From Hyphococcus flavus (GTDB lineage: Bacteria > Pseudomonadota > Alphaproteobacteria > Caulobacterales > Parvularculaceae): 64,000 nt of DNA. The stretch is taken from the NCBI RefSeq assembly GCF_028748065.1, contig NZ_CP118166.1, forward strand, positions 449,501-513,500, written 5' to 3'. The translations under genes were made by a program, and so were the position numbers. Positions 56,857 through 64,000 of this stretch are shown here, one piece after another. Each line of letters starts with the position of its first letter. Position 1 is the stretch's first letter. Under the pieces are notes generated by a model. The model saw nothing but the letters and a program-made list of their open reading frames with translations, did no database searches and was not told the origin of the DNA.

Positions 56857-58011
56857 CTAATCAGCCTGATCCGAACTCGTATGATCGTGCACAATCCGCC
56901 AGGCGCCATTGTCGCGCCGCATCACCAGCGAAAAGACGCCGCTTGATGCTTCACCATTTTGCGCGTGATTAAACCGGCCCGTCACAACCGCCACATCATC
57001 GGTTACAAGCTTTGTCTCCAGACGGTCGAAGCTGAGTTGCCCCAGCCCCTGCCCGCCAGCGTAGCGATCGCGATAGCGTTTCATGGTCGCTGACCAGCCG
57101 CGTGTGATCTCGTTGCCCGCAACGAATTTCAGGTCATCGCTTTTCCAATACCCCTCCATAAAGGCGTCCAGATCGCCCTCGTTCCACGCTGCAGCTTGCG
57201 CCTGCAATCTCGCGCGGATGATTTCGCCCGGCGTTCTGAGCGTGGACCGTGTATCATTGGAACTTTGCGTCTGCGCTGCGGGCGCTGTTTGGGCCGGGGG
57301 TGTTTCTTGCGCTGATGCTTGCGTCACCTGAACCGCCGGGCGCGGGGCATCCGGGTCGGCGCCGGTGAGCCGGCCAACCGGTGACGGTTGCGGCCCCGTT
57401 TGCGGCGTTTGTGTCGCTTGCGCCACCAAAACGGCGGGACCTGTCGCCGGCTGTTCGGCAGACCGTTCCTCGATGGACGGCTGCTCGATAGCAGGTTGGG
57501 CCAGAATTTTGTTCATTTCATCTTCGAGCGCATCTTCGCTTTCGTCGACTGGTTCAATGGATTCAGCCGGCGCCGGCTGAAACACCACAGGTTGCGGCGC
57601 CGTTGCTTGCTGTTGAACTTCTGGCGCCGGTTCAGGCTCAGCGCTTGCAACACGCTGCGCCTCGACCACAAAGTCGCTTTGCTGATTGTTATCAGGCGTT
57701 TGGTTTTGCGCTCTCAACGCCGGGCGTTGCGGAGAACAGTTAAACCCCGCGGAGGATAATCTCTGCACCATCGCCCGCGCCTTTTCATTGCAAAACGTGT
57801 CAGAGTTATCTGCATGATAAGGAACGGAAACATTGTCTGCACTGCGCGTATAGCGCACGTCACAACTCTGACCGACTTCGCCAGGCGCAATCACTGCGAT
57901 GGTCCGTGCATCGCCGCCGCGCGTACATGTCGTTTCAAACGCCGTCGATTGCGCCTGCGCTGTCGCCATGGCGGCTGTTGAAACTGCTATGATGGAAACA
58001 GCTCGTTTCAT
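56857..58011 (-). CDS. exported protein with a C-terminal SnoaL/NTF2-like domain
   Basis: A 384-residue secreted protein. The ATG at 58011 (or the adjacent one at 58014) opens a signal peptide (MKRAVSIIAVSTAAMATAQA) and is preceded by AAGGGG; the much longer frame from 58329 is non-coding in its first part. The mature part has a short Cys-containing domain (about 22-100), a long Pro/Gln/Thr/Ala-rich disordered middle (about 100-255) and a C-terminal NTF2-like domain (about 258-384; RARLQAQAAAWNEGDLDAFMEGYWKSDDL, read in parts). Family and role unknown; the domain may bind a ligand or a partner at the wall. Confidence 0.75.
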   Translation of the reverse strand: MKRAVSIIAVSTAAMATAQAQSTAFETTCTRGGDARTIAVIAPGEVGQSCDVRYTRSADNVSVPYHADNSDTFCNEKARAMVQRLSSAGFNCSPQRPALRAQNQTPDNNQQSDFVVEAQRVASAEPEPAPEVQQQATAPQPVVFQPAPAESIEPVDESEDALEDEMNKILAQPAIEQPSIEERSAEQPATGPAVLVAQATQTPQTGPQPSPVGRLTGADPDAPRPAVQVTQASAQETPPAQTAPAAQTQSSNDTRSTLRTPGEIIRARLQAQAAAWNEGDLDAFMEGYWKSDDLKFVAGNEITRGWSATMKRYRDRYAGGQGLGQLSFDRLETKLVTDDVAVVTGRFNHAQNGEASSGVFSLVMRRDNGAWRIVHDHTSSDQAD

Positions 58012-58171
58012 CATATTCCCCTTCCTCATCTCATACGTCCGGAGCGAATCACGTCCTTGCCCGCTTCCTGGAAACCTTAACGCATGGCGCAAGGCGATTG
58101 GAGCGTTTAGCGATGGCTGCATTAACAATATCCGCTGAAGGATAAACGCGGCGTCGCCAAAATCGTTAAAA

Positions 58172-58714
58172 TCAAAGGCGTTTGGCCCGGATTCGGGACT
58201 TGCGGTCCAGTATGAAAAATTCGCAAGCATACTCGTTATGCGTGTTTTTCTCTCCCGAACCGGCTCGTGTTTCCGCCCAATCGCGCGAATCAATTTCAGG
58301 GAAGACGGTATCGCCCTCAATTTCCACATCTACGCGTGTCAGATATATCCGGTCCGCCCGCGACAACGCCTGCGCATATATTTCGCCGCCGCCGATAACG
58401 CAAAGCTCGTCAGCGCCGGCGACATCTGCGCAATGACGCGCCAGTTTAATGGCGCTGTCGAGGCTACGCGCAATATAGGTTTTCTCTCCTGCGAAATCTG
58501 ACGAACGGGTCACAACGATATTGTCCCTGCCCGGAAGCGCCCTGCCGATAGAATCAAATGTCTTGCGCCCCATGACCATCGGTTTTCCCATGGTCATGGA
58601 TTTGAACCATTTGAAATCATCGGAGATGCGCCAGATAAGATCGCCGCCGGCGCCAATGACATGATTGCGTGACGCGGCCGCTACGAGCGTTATTTTGACA
58701 GGGCTGTCATCCAC
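58172..58714 (-). CDS. folA: dihydrofolate reductase
   Basis: A 180-residue DHFR reducing dihydrofolate with NADPH. It has NHVIGAGGDLIWRISDDFKWFKSMTMG with the catalytic Asp in ISDDFKWF (read in parts), PMVMGRKTFDSIGRALPGR and the cofactor-binding VIGGGEIYAQAL. It starts with GTG overlapping the TAG of thyA by one base, so it is translationally coupled to thymidylate synthase, which consumes reduced folate. Confidence 0.96.
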   Translation of the reverse strand: MDDSPVKITLVAAASRNHVIGAGGDLIWRISDDFKWFKSMTMGKPMVMGRKTFDSIGRALPGRDNIVVTRSSDFAGEKTYIARSLDSAIKLARHCADVAGADELCVIGGGEIYAQALSRADRIYLTRVDVEIEGDTVFPEIDSRDWAETRAGSGEKNTHNEYACEFFILDRKSRIRAKRL

Positions 58715-59508
58715 TAAACGGCCACCGGCGCCTTGATATGCGCCTGCGCCTCGTAATTTTCAAATGCTATGTCGTCATAGGTAAAATCGAAAACGCTGCG
58801 GATATCCGGATTAAGCCGCAACGAGGGTAAAGTCCCGGGCGTACGCGTTAGTTGCTTTTGTGCTTGTTCCACATGGTTCGAATATAAATGCGCATCGCCG
58901 AGCGTGTGAACAAAATCGCCTGGCGACAGTCCACAGGCCTGCGCCATTATCGCCGTCAACAAAGCGTAAGATGCTATGTTAAACGGCACGCCGAGAAAAA
59001 CATCGCCGGAACGCTGGTAAAGCTGACAGGAAAGTTTGCCGTCCGCCACAAAAAACTGGAACAGACAGTGACAGGGCGCCAGCGCCATCTTGTCGATGTC
59101 AGCCGGGTTCCAGGCGGTCACAATCAGACGCCGCGAGGCCGGGTTTGTTTGAATTTCGTTCACGACCCATTTGATCTGATCGATCGTTTGTCCGTCCGGC
59201 GCGGCCCATGATCGCCACTGTTTGCCATAGACGGGACCAAGCTCGCCATTTTCATCCGCCCACTCGTCCCATATCGAAACGCCGTTTTCCTTCAGATAGC
59301 GAATGTTGGTATCGCCGGCGAGGAACCACAATAATTCGTGCACGATGGATTTCGTATGCAGCTTTTTGGTGGTGAGAAGCGGGAACCCCTCGCTCAGATC
59401 AAACCGCATCTGGTGACCAAAGACGGCGCGCGTGCCGACACCCGTACGGTCCAGGCGGCTATCGCCATCATTGAGCACGCGCTCCAGCAAATCGAGATAT
59501 TGACGCAT
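58714..59508 (-). CDS. thyA: thymidylate synthase
   Basis: A 264-residue ThyA converting dUMP to dTMP with methylene-tetrahydrofolate. It shows [20 protein letters not shown] near the N-terminus (at the 20-residue limit), the catalytic Cys in [12 protein letters not shown], and [20 protein letters not shown]. It has the usual E. coli-type length. It precedes folA in a two-gene operon with a one-base overlap. Confidence 0.97.
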   Translation of the reverse strand: MRQYLDLLERVLNDGDSRLDRTGVGTRAVFGHQMRFDLSEGFPLLTTKKLHTKSIVHELLWFLAGDTNIRYLKENGVSIWDEWADENGELGPVYGKQWRSWAAPDGQTIDQIKWVVNEIQTNPASRRLIVTAWNPADIDKMALAPCHCLFQFFVADGKLSCQLYQRSGDVFLGVPFNIASYALLTAIMAQACGLSPGDFVHTLGDAHLYSNHVEQAQKQLTRTPGTLPSLRLNPDIRSVFDFTYDDIAFENYEAQAHIKAPVAV

Positions 59509-59634
59509 CGGTTACTCGCGAATCGGAAGTTTCAAACCCAGTCTAGCGGGGCGTGCAGGCCGATATGGAAGCTTTTTTCCACAGCTACACTCGTGCTAAC
59601 ATAGGCGCTCGGGGCAACGAAAACGAGGGATGGC

Positions 59635-61056
59635 ATGGGGAACGCCGCAGACAGCGCACTTGAGCGCTCGGGGAAAGGTCTTGCGCTGCCCGGGCTGATC
59701 ATTGGCCTTCTCACCGGTCTCGCGGTTTACGGGATTGTCGAATACTGGATCGACGGGCGTGACGACAATCCGCTGGCCGTCACGGTCCTGTTTTTTGTCG
59801 TCACAATGTCGGCGGCGTATCTGCTGATGGCGGAAGCTGGGGCATTCATTAAAGCGCTCGGCGGGGCGATTATTGTCGCCGTTCTGCTCGCATGGCCCGA
59901 TTACTTCATGGCCGGGATCGCAGCAAATGAAACAAACAACCTTTCAGAGTTCCCCACCCTTGCCTGGTTTCTCGTCAGTCGCGGGCTCGCCGGTTATCTG
60001 CTCGTCACGTTGATCAAGGCAAGCCTCGAAAGCGGCGCGCCTCCGTCATACCGGCATGTTTTCTTTCACGGCGTAACGCTGCCCCTTATCGCGGCTGGCG
60101 CTAAATTATTTGCGCTGCTTGCTGTCGTCCTGCTGTTCACCTGGGCGCGCTTGCTGAAAGAACTGGACGTCAGCTTCTTCAATGAATTTTTTCAAAAGCC
60201 CTGGTTTCTGTTGCCGTTTATGGGAGCCATCGGCGGGCTGTCGATTGCGTTGATGCGCGGGCAGCAATCCGTGCTTGGCGCCCTGCGTTTTGTGCTGCTG
60301 CTCTTGTGCCGGATGTTGATGGTGATCACAGCGGTTTTCACCATCACATTGCTTATCGTCATTGCGTTGAAGGGCGTCGTACTGGTGTTCGACCGGCCCT
60401 ATCCCAGCGTCTGGATGATGGTGCTTGCGCTTTACGGCATGCTGATTTTCAATGGCGTTTATCAAAATGGCGAAGGCGGACCGCCGCCGCTTTGGCTGCG
60501 CTTGGCGACATTGATCACACTGGTTGGCTTTCCCGTTTACGTCTGGCTCGCATTCTACGCCTTCTGGATTCGCATCGAGGATTACGGCCTGACCCCGCCG
60601 CGCATCGCTGGCCTCGCCGTCAACGGACTTATCGCCGCCTACGCTGTGGTTTGCGTCGCGGGCCTGATGACTGAGCTTAACTGGCGGGGCAAAAAGTGGA
60701 TGCCATTAGTTGGCCCGTTAAACACCATGATGGCGGGAATATGGATCATCGTCGCCATCGCGCTGGCGACGCCGCTCGTCAATCCGTGGGAAATGAGCGC
60801 CAAAAGCCAATACGAGCGCGTCGCCGAAGAACGCACCAATATCGAAGACTTCGACTTTGGTTATATGCGTTTTAAACTCGGCAAATACGGCGATCGCATG
60901 CTGGAAAAGATGTTGACGCTTAACGATCATCCTGAAATCGAGGCGATCCGCGCCGGGGTTAAACGCGCGCGCTCGGCGAAAAGTTATTGGGAATATCAAA
61001 ATCCCGGAATCTTGCCCGCCCGGATTGAACGGCCGGAATCGGAATCCCAGAACTGA
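59635..61056 (+). CDS. DUF4153 family membrane protein
   Basis: A 473-residue polytopic protein with about eleven membrane spans and a soluble C-terminal tail (about 395-473). It belongs to DUF4153: the FYAFWIRIEDYGLTPPRIAGLAVN segment is characteristic. No function is established for the family. GAGGG lies five bases before the ATG. It is convergent with the small XRE regulator, leaving only two bases between the stops. Confidence 0.84.
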   Translation: MGNAADSALERSGKGLALPGLIIGLLTGLAVYGIVEYWIDGRDDNPLAVTVLFFVVTMSAAYLLMAEAGAFIKALGGAIIVAVLLAWPDYFMAGIAANETNNLSEFPTLAWFLVSRGLAGYLLVTLIKASLESGAPPSYRHVFFHGVTLPLIAAGAKLFALLAVVLLFTWARLLKELDVSFFNEFFQKPWFLLPFMGAIGGLSIALMRGQQSVLGALRFVLLLLCRMLMVITAVFTITLLIVIALKGVVLVFDRPYPSVWMMVLALYGMLIFNGVYQNGEGGPPPLWLRLATLITLVGFPVYVWLAFYAFWIRIEDYGLTPPRIAGLAVNGLIAAYAVVCVAGLMTELNWRGKKWMPLVGPLNTMMAGIWIIVAIALATPLVNPWEMSAKSQYERVAEERTNIEDFDFGYMRFKLGKYGDRMLEKMLTLNDHPEIEAIRAGVKRARSAKSYWEYQNPGILPARIERPESESQN

Positions 61057-61058
61057 AA

Positions 61059-61295
61059 TCAGTCTTTCTTTTCAAGCATATGAATTTTGCGGCTTGGGCC
61101 GTTGTAATCCTCAACCCCTTGCGAGAGCGCGTAGCACGCCAGCCTGACCGCGCGCGGGATTTTCACCTCGTCGCCGTCACGTTCGCCTTTTTCGTAATAC
61201 TGGATCATTCGGCGTTTCAAACCGAGAAGGTGGGCCGCATCCTTCTGGGACAAGCCCAGCGTTTTGCGCCATTTCTTAAAATCGCCGGCATCCAT
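61059..61295 (-). CDS. small XRE-family helix-turn-helix regulator
   Basis: A 78-residue protein (counting from ATG 61295) with one Cro/cI-type helix-turn-helix: FKKWRKTLGLSQKDAAHLLGLKRRMIQYYEKGER (read in parts) is the complete domain, followed by a short charged tail. It could act alone as a repressor. Longer starts at 61301, 61373 and 61391 are in frame, but the region upstream of 61295 does not look coding and nears the tmRNA promoter. It is the only gene between DUF4153 and the tmRNA. Confidence 0.75.
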   Translation of the reverse strand: MDAGDFKKWRKTLGLSQKDAAHLLGLKRRMIQYYEKGERDGDEVKIPRAVRLACYALSQGVEDYNGPSRKIHMLEKKD

Positions 61296-61440
61296 GTGCA
61301 TCGCCCAGTCGACCTCCGCACTAAGTGCGTCGTAAAGCGCCAATACTGTATGGATGTAACAGAATCTTGACATTAGGCCGGATTTTTTCACCCCCGGACC
61401 CGAGGACTTTAAAAATTTACCCCCAGCCCTTATATCTATG

Positions 61441-61740
61441 GTGTTCGCGCAAGCGGACTATGGCGATAAATGACGCGTGAAATAAGCGTATCGGACCCGG
61501 GGGCGGTACCCGGCGGCTCCACCAAATCCCTTCGGCGGCGATCCGCCAGGAGGGCCTTGACGGGGCCGAACTAGGATCGACGAGCGTGTAAAGACGATGT
61601 TTTCGCCCGGTTTGCCTCCGTTATTTGGCTAAATTTGAATAGTTGCTAATGACAACCATTCGGAAGAGTTCGCTCTCGCTGCGTAACGCAGTGCGAGAAA
61701 CTCGCTTTAAAGCCCTAGCCCCTTTCCAAGGCTAGGCGGG
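61441..61740 (+). ncRNA. ssrA: two-piece (circularly permuted) tmRNA
   Basis: The acceptor piece runs from about 61441 to CCA at 61524; its T-arm is CCGGG / CCCGG with a non-standard loop GGCGGTA. A short removed linker with hairpin GGCGG-CGAT-CCGCC (61534-61547) follows. The coding piece starts GGGGCCG at 61562, whose seven bases pair with CGGCTCC before ACCA, closing the acceptor stem across the two pieces. The tag frame at 61645-61686 reads ANDNHSEEFALAA then TAA, with the stop inside a stem (61674-61698). Exact mature ends are approximate. Together with SmpB it rescues stalled ribosomes. Confidence 0.92.
61645..61686 (+). other. tmRNA proteolysis-tag reading frame
   Basis: GCT-AAT-GAC onward encodes ANDNHSEEFALAA and ends TAA. 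With the alanine carried by tmRNA the full tag is AANDNHSEEFALAA, 14 residues, ending in the hydrophobic LAA recognised by ClpXP and other proteases. It resembles the Caulobacter tag as I remember it. Confidence 0.9.
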
Positions 61741-61745
61741 GTTTT

Positions 61746-61781
61746 GGGAGCACCTGGCAACAGAAGCTCCCTCTTTCTTTT
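61746..61781 (+). terminator. Rho-independent terminator of ssrA
   Basis: GGGAGC (61746-61751) pairs with GCTCCC (61766-61771) across a 14-base loop and is followed at once by TCTTTCTTTT (61772-61781). It lies just after the tmRNA coding piece and before the convergent epimerase gene. Confidence 0.75.
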
Positions 61782-61840
61782 GGGTTTGCGGGCCTTCGCC
61801 CGCTGGCCGGCGCATGGCGCCAGAATGATAGACTTTTACC

Positions 61841-62989
61841 TCAATGCCCCAAAGCCGCTAAAATCTCCGCTTCCCGGTTGGATGGCAACATGCCGTATTC
61901 TGCAGTTGCCTCAGCGAATCTGAATTCGTCATTTGGATATCGCCGGAAGTAGCCCTCAAGCATCGAAGCGGCGCTCGCGCTTAAAGATCGATTTGCGAAT
62001 CCGGCGCTGAAAGCTTTCTCGGAACTAAAATGATAACGCCCTTCAGGCTCGTCACTCCACAATGGCAATGCGCCGTCGCCAGATTTCACTCCGAACTCGG
62101 CCAACTCATTTTGAGACGTCCAAATTAACTCTGCATCACTTTGTGTCAGGTCTTTAATAGCTGTAAGATAATCAATTAATCGAAACGGTCTCGACATGAC
62201 ATTATAAGGACCAGACAGCTCTTTTTCTGCACACGTCACCAGAAATCGACACAATGAAATGATATCTGTAAATTGCGCCAAAGTCTGACCGTCTTCAGGC
62301 GCCAGCACTTTGCCGCCACGCCAAATTCTAATGGGCCAGTATGGCTCGTCCCTTGGTAATGGAATTCTTTCGCCACGCATCCCATGCGATCTGAAAATCC
62401 CGACATTTCCGTCAAAGTTTTCCTGCAGAACTTTCTCCGCCAATGTCTTACGCAGGAAATAAACCTGCTCGTGGGGCTTTCTGTTAATGGGATGGCCTTC
62501 CAGGTCGGATAATCGCGCATCTTCTTTCGTGCCACGAACGCGAAACGCCGTGTTGTGATAAACGGCAATAGAAGAAATATAAAAATACGCGCCGGCATGG
62601 CCGCTCAATAACTTTGCCGTATCCTCCACGCATTTCGGGCCTTTTTGCCAGGTGTCGATGACAACGTCCCAGTCGCGTCCGCGCAGCGCGCTGAGATCTG
62701 GATCGCCATGATCTTCCTCGCGGTCGCCGCGTAGACGTTCAAGATATTTGAACATATGCGGGTTGGTGATCCCGCGATTGAAAAGAGTGACGTCATGACC
62801 GGTATCGAGAAACGTTTCGACAATCGCCGGTCCGAGGAAACCGGTCCCCCCGAGCATCAGAACTTTCAGCGGTTTTGTCGATGTCTTGGAGAACCCTGCC
62901 CCTTGTGCGGCAACCGGTTTTGAGCCTTGCCCCAATACCGATCCCGCCGCGGCAACACCCGCAGCGTTCAAAAAATTTCGTCGATGCAT
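61841..62989 (-). CDS. Tat-exported NAD-dependent epimerase/dehydratase
   Basis: A 382-residue extended-SDR protein. It opens with a twin-arginine signal (HRRNFLNAAGVAAAGSVLG), then the Rossmann motif GGTGFLG near residue 49, SSIAVY, and a YxxxK catalytic pair in VYFLRKTLAE. A Tat signal on a cofactor-binding enzyme predicts export already folded with NAD, as for some periplasmic oxidoreductases. The substrate, probably a nucleotide or free sugar, is unknown. GAGGAAGG lies eight bases before the ATG. Paired direct repeats 77-111 bp upstream suggest control by the LytTR regulator encoded next. Confidence 0.85.
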   Translation of the reverse strand: MHRRNFLNAAGVAAAGSVLGQGSKPVAAQGAGFSKTSTKPLKVLMLGGTGFLGPAIVETFLDTGHDVTLFNRGITNPHMFKYLERLRGDREEDHGDPDLSALRGRDWDVVIDTWQKGPKCVEDTAKLLSGHAGAYFYISSIAVYHNTAFRVRGTKEDARLSDLEGHPINRKPHEQVYFLRKTLAEKVLQENFDGNVGIFRSHGMRGERIPLPRDEPYWPIRIWRGGKVLAPEDGQTLAQFTDIISLCRFLVTCAEKELSGPYNVMSRPFRLIDYLTAIKDLTQSDAELIWTSQNELAEFGVKSGDGALPLWSDEPEGRYHFSSEKAFSAGFANRSLSASAASMLEGYFRRYPNDEFRFAEATAEYGMLPSNREAEILAALGH

Positions 62990-63065
62990 AGATACGGCCT
63001 TCCTCGCTGATAAATAACTTTATTATCAGGAAAGATAGAGCCGCAGGCATGATCAAGGCGTTTGT

Positions 63066-63100
63066 GACGAACTGTCCGGGTGCGGGGATGAACTGTCCCG
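63066..63100 (-). promoter_or_regulatory. paired direct repeats, putative LytTR-type operator
   Basis: GACGAACTGTCCGG (63066-63079) and GATGAACTGTCCCG (63087-63100) on the plus strand; on the minus strand the shared core is ACAGTTCGTC / ACAGTTCATC. The starts are exactly 21 bp apart, two helical turns. LytTR-domain regulators typically bind two direct repeats with this pitch, and the core resembles the AlgR box (CCGTTCGTC) as I recall it. The site lies just downstream of a LytTR gene and upstream of the epimerase gene. Confidence 0.55.
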
Positions 63101-63115
63101 AGCCTGTCAGGCGTT

Positions 63116-63955
63116 TTAATTATTCTGCGATCGCACCCAGTCGGCAAACGCATTTTCCAGCGCTGATTTATAATTGCGGCTTACGGGCAAAGTCGATCCA
63201 TCGATAAATTGAACGGCGCCCCCCTTCGGTTTCGCCGCTTTTACCTCGCGCAGATGAGCCAGATTGACCACGTGCTTTCGGCTGATGCGATAAAACCCAT
63301 GGTCCTTGAGCTTGCTTTCCATTGCCTTAAGTGTCGTTCGCTCGAGGTGCTCAGCTTCACCGGTTCGCAAGGCAACATAATTGCCCGCCGCCTCAGCGTA
63401 GCGGATATCGCAAACATTCAAACGCCGAACGCCGTTCGTATCGTTTACCAACAACCAAGATGATACTAGGGGATGAGGCGTAGCATTCGATAAAGCATCG
63501 CCAGCAGCATTCTTATCCGTTTCATTGAATCTCGCCGTCCCAATGCCGGCAAGGCCGATTAAAAAACCCGCCAAAATTCCTTGTGGATATCGCTTCATCA
63601 CCAGGTGAAGCACGTCGTCAACAAAAGGTTGGCCAATTGTTCCGTCGATTGACCAATAAAAAAGCACCACCAGTATTGGATGGATAATCACAGAGCCAAA
63701 TACGACAAAACCGATATAAAACAGCTTGATTCCCGGCGAGTTTTCGCCTGCCCGGATCAAATAACGCCTATACGCATAGATGAAAGCACACGCTAAAACG
63801 CACCAAACGAAACCATCGCCAATACCCCACTTGATAGCATGCGACCAGTCGGCGCCGTAATAGAACCGAAAGTGCGTCACCAGCACGGCGGCAGCGGCAA
63901 GCCAAATTACGCCTATCCAGGCAGGGCCGTAAAACCTTCGAGTTTGATAAGACAT
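63116..63955 (-). CDS. membrane-bound LytTR transcriptional regulator
   Basis: A 279-residue protein with four hydrophobic spans (about 15-150) and a C-terminal LytTR DNA-binding domain (about 170-275; IRYAEAAGNYVALRT, KDHGFYRISRKHVVNLAHLREVK). It has no receiver domain, so signal must come through the membrane part. It should act as a dimer on paired direct repeats; a fitting pair lies at 63066-63100, just past its own stop and ahead of the epimerase gene. A weak TTGGA site precedes the ATG. Confidence 0.85.
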   Translation of the reverse strand: MSYQTRRFYGPAWIGVIWLAAAAVLVTHFRFYYGADWSHAIKWGIGDGFVWCVLACAFIYAYRRYLIRAGENSPGIKLFYIGFVVFGSVIIHPILVVLFYWSIDGTIGQPFVDDVLHLVMKRYPQGILAGFLIGLAGIGTARFNETDKNAAGDALSNATPHPLVSSWLLVNDTNGVRRLNVCDIRYAEAAGNYVALRTGEAEHLERTTLKAMESKLKDHGFYRISRKHVVNLAHLREVKAAKPKGGAVQFIDGSTLPVSRNYKSALENAFADWVRSQNN

Positions 63956-64000
63956 TCCAACGTTACATTGACACTTGTTCTACCAAGCCTAGCGTTAGGT

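Noticed and set aside
61392-61840. Integrated element at the tmRNA gene
   Set aside because: tmRNA genes are common integration sites, but there is no integrase, no duplicated tmRNA end and no unusual composition here.

Overview
The window is a chromosomal segment of an alphaproteobacterium, most likely near Caulobacterales/Parvularculales. The clearest sign is a two-piece, circularly permuted tmRNA gene (about 61441-61740) whose encoded tag, ANDNHSEEFALAA, resembles the Caulobacter tag as I remember it. Other signs are a very long B12-dependent class II ribonucleotide reductase, the NDUFA12-MlaD-DUF2155-Aat-AccC-AccB gene order, a complete mreBCD-mrdA-rodA cluster, and an XrtA/PEP-CTERM exopolysaccharide locus running off the left edge. 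Genus-level assignment is inference. Nothing looks like a prophage, plasmid, transposon or CRISPR locus; most of the window is core chromosome.

Layout. 1-2.4 kb: end of an XrtA (exosortase)-associated exopolysaccharide operon (FemAB-type GNAT, glycosyltransferase). 2.3-6.4 kb: nitrilase, small protein, clpB behind a heat-shock-like promoter. 6.4-8.7 kb: EF-hand protein behind a cluster of palindromic boxes, DUF4386 membrane protein, thiG and thiS. 8.7-13.4 kb: aroQ-accB-accC-aat facing DUF2155, mlaD and NDUFA12. 13.6-18.4 kb: class II RNR and a pentapeptide-repeat protein. 18.3-21.0 kb: lytic transglycosylase, glycine oxidase thiO and a three-TM holin. 21.0-21.5 kb: a hairpin-rich gap with no gene. 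21.5-29.1 kb: antiporter-like protein, kinase, isovaleryl-CoA dehydrogenase, voltage-gated channel with a TLEGWPD filter, long coiled-coil membrane protein, DUF1801/YdeI protein, and two copies of a palindromic repeat.

29.1-33.1 kb: a full Mla-type lipid ABC transporter operon (STAS-MlaE, MlaF, MlaD, auxiliary lipoprotein). 33.2-41.5 kb: CHASE2 cyclase-like protein, hydrolases, MFS and NSS transporters. 41.6-48.7 kb: Hpt protein and the rod-shape cluster mreB-mreC-mreD-mrdA-rodA. 48.9-59.5 kb: anchored lysozyme, miaA/serB divergent pair, degP-like protease, hflKC, Mrp ATPase, and the thyA-folA pair. 59.6-64 kb: DUF4153 protein, small XRE regulator, tmRNA with terminator, a Tat-exported NAD-dependent epimerase, and a membrane LytTR regulator with a paired direct repeat between the two.

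Most interesting signals: the LytTR/direct-repeat/exported-epimerase unit at the right end, the CavMr-like channel filter, three related palindromic boxes upstream of the EF-hand gene, a cyclase domain lacking its transition-state residues, and a shared GC hairpin plus ribosome-binding segment just ahead of two unrelated genes. Several starts were moved inward from the longest open frame because a Shine-Dalgarno sequence or signal peptide supports the inner codon.
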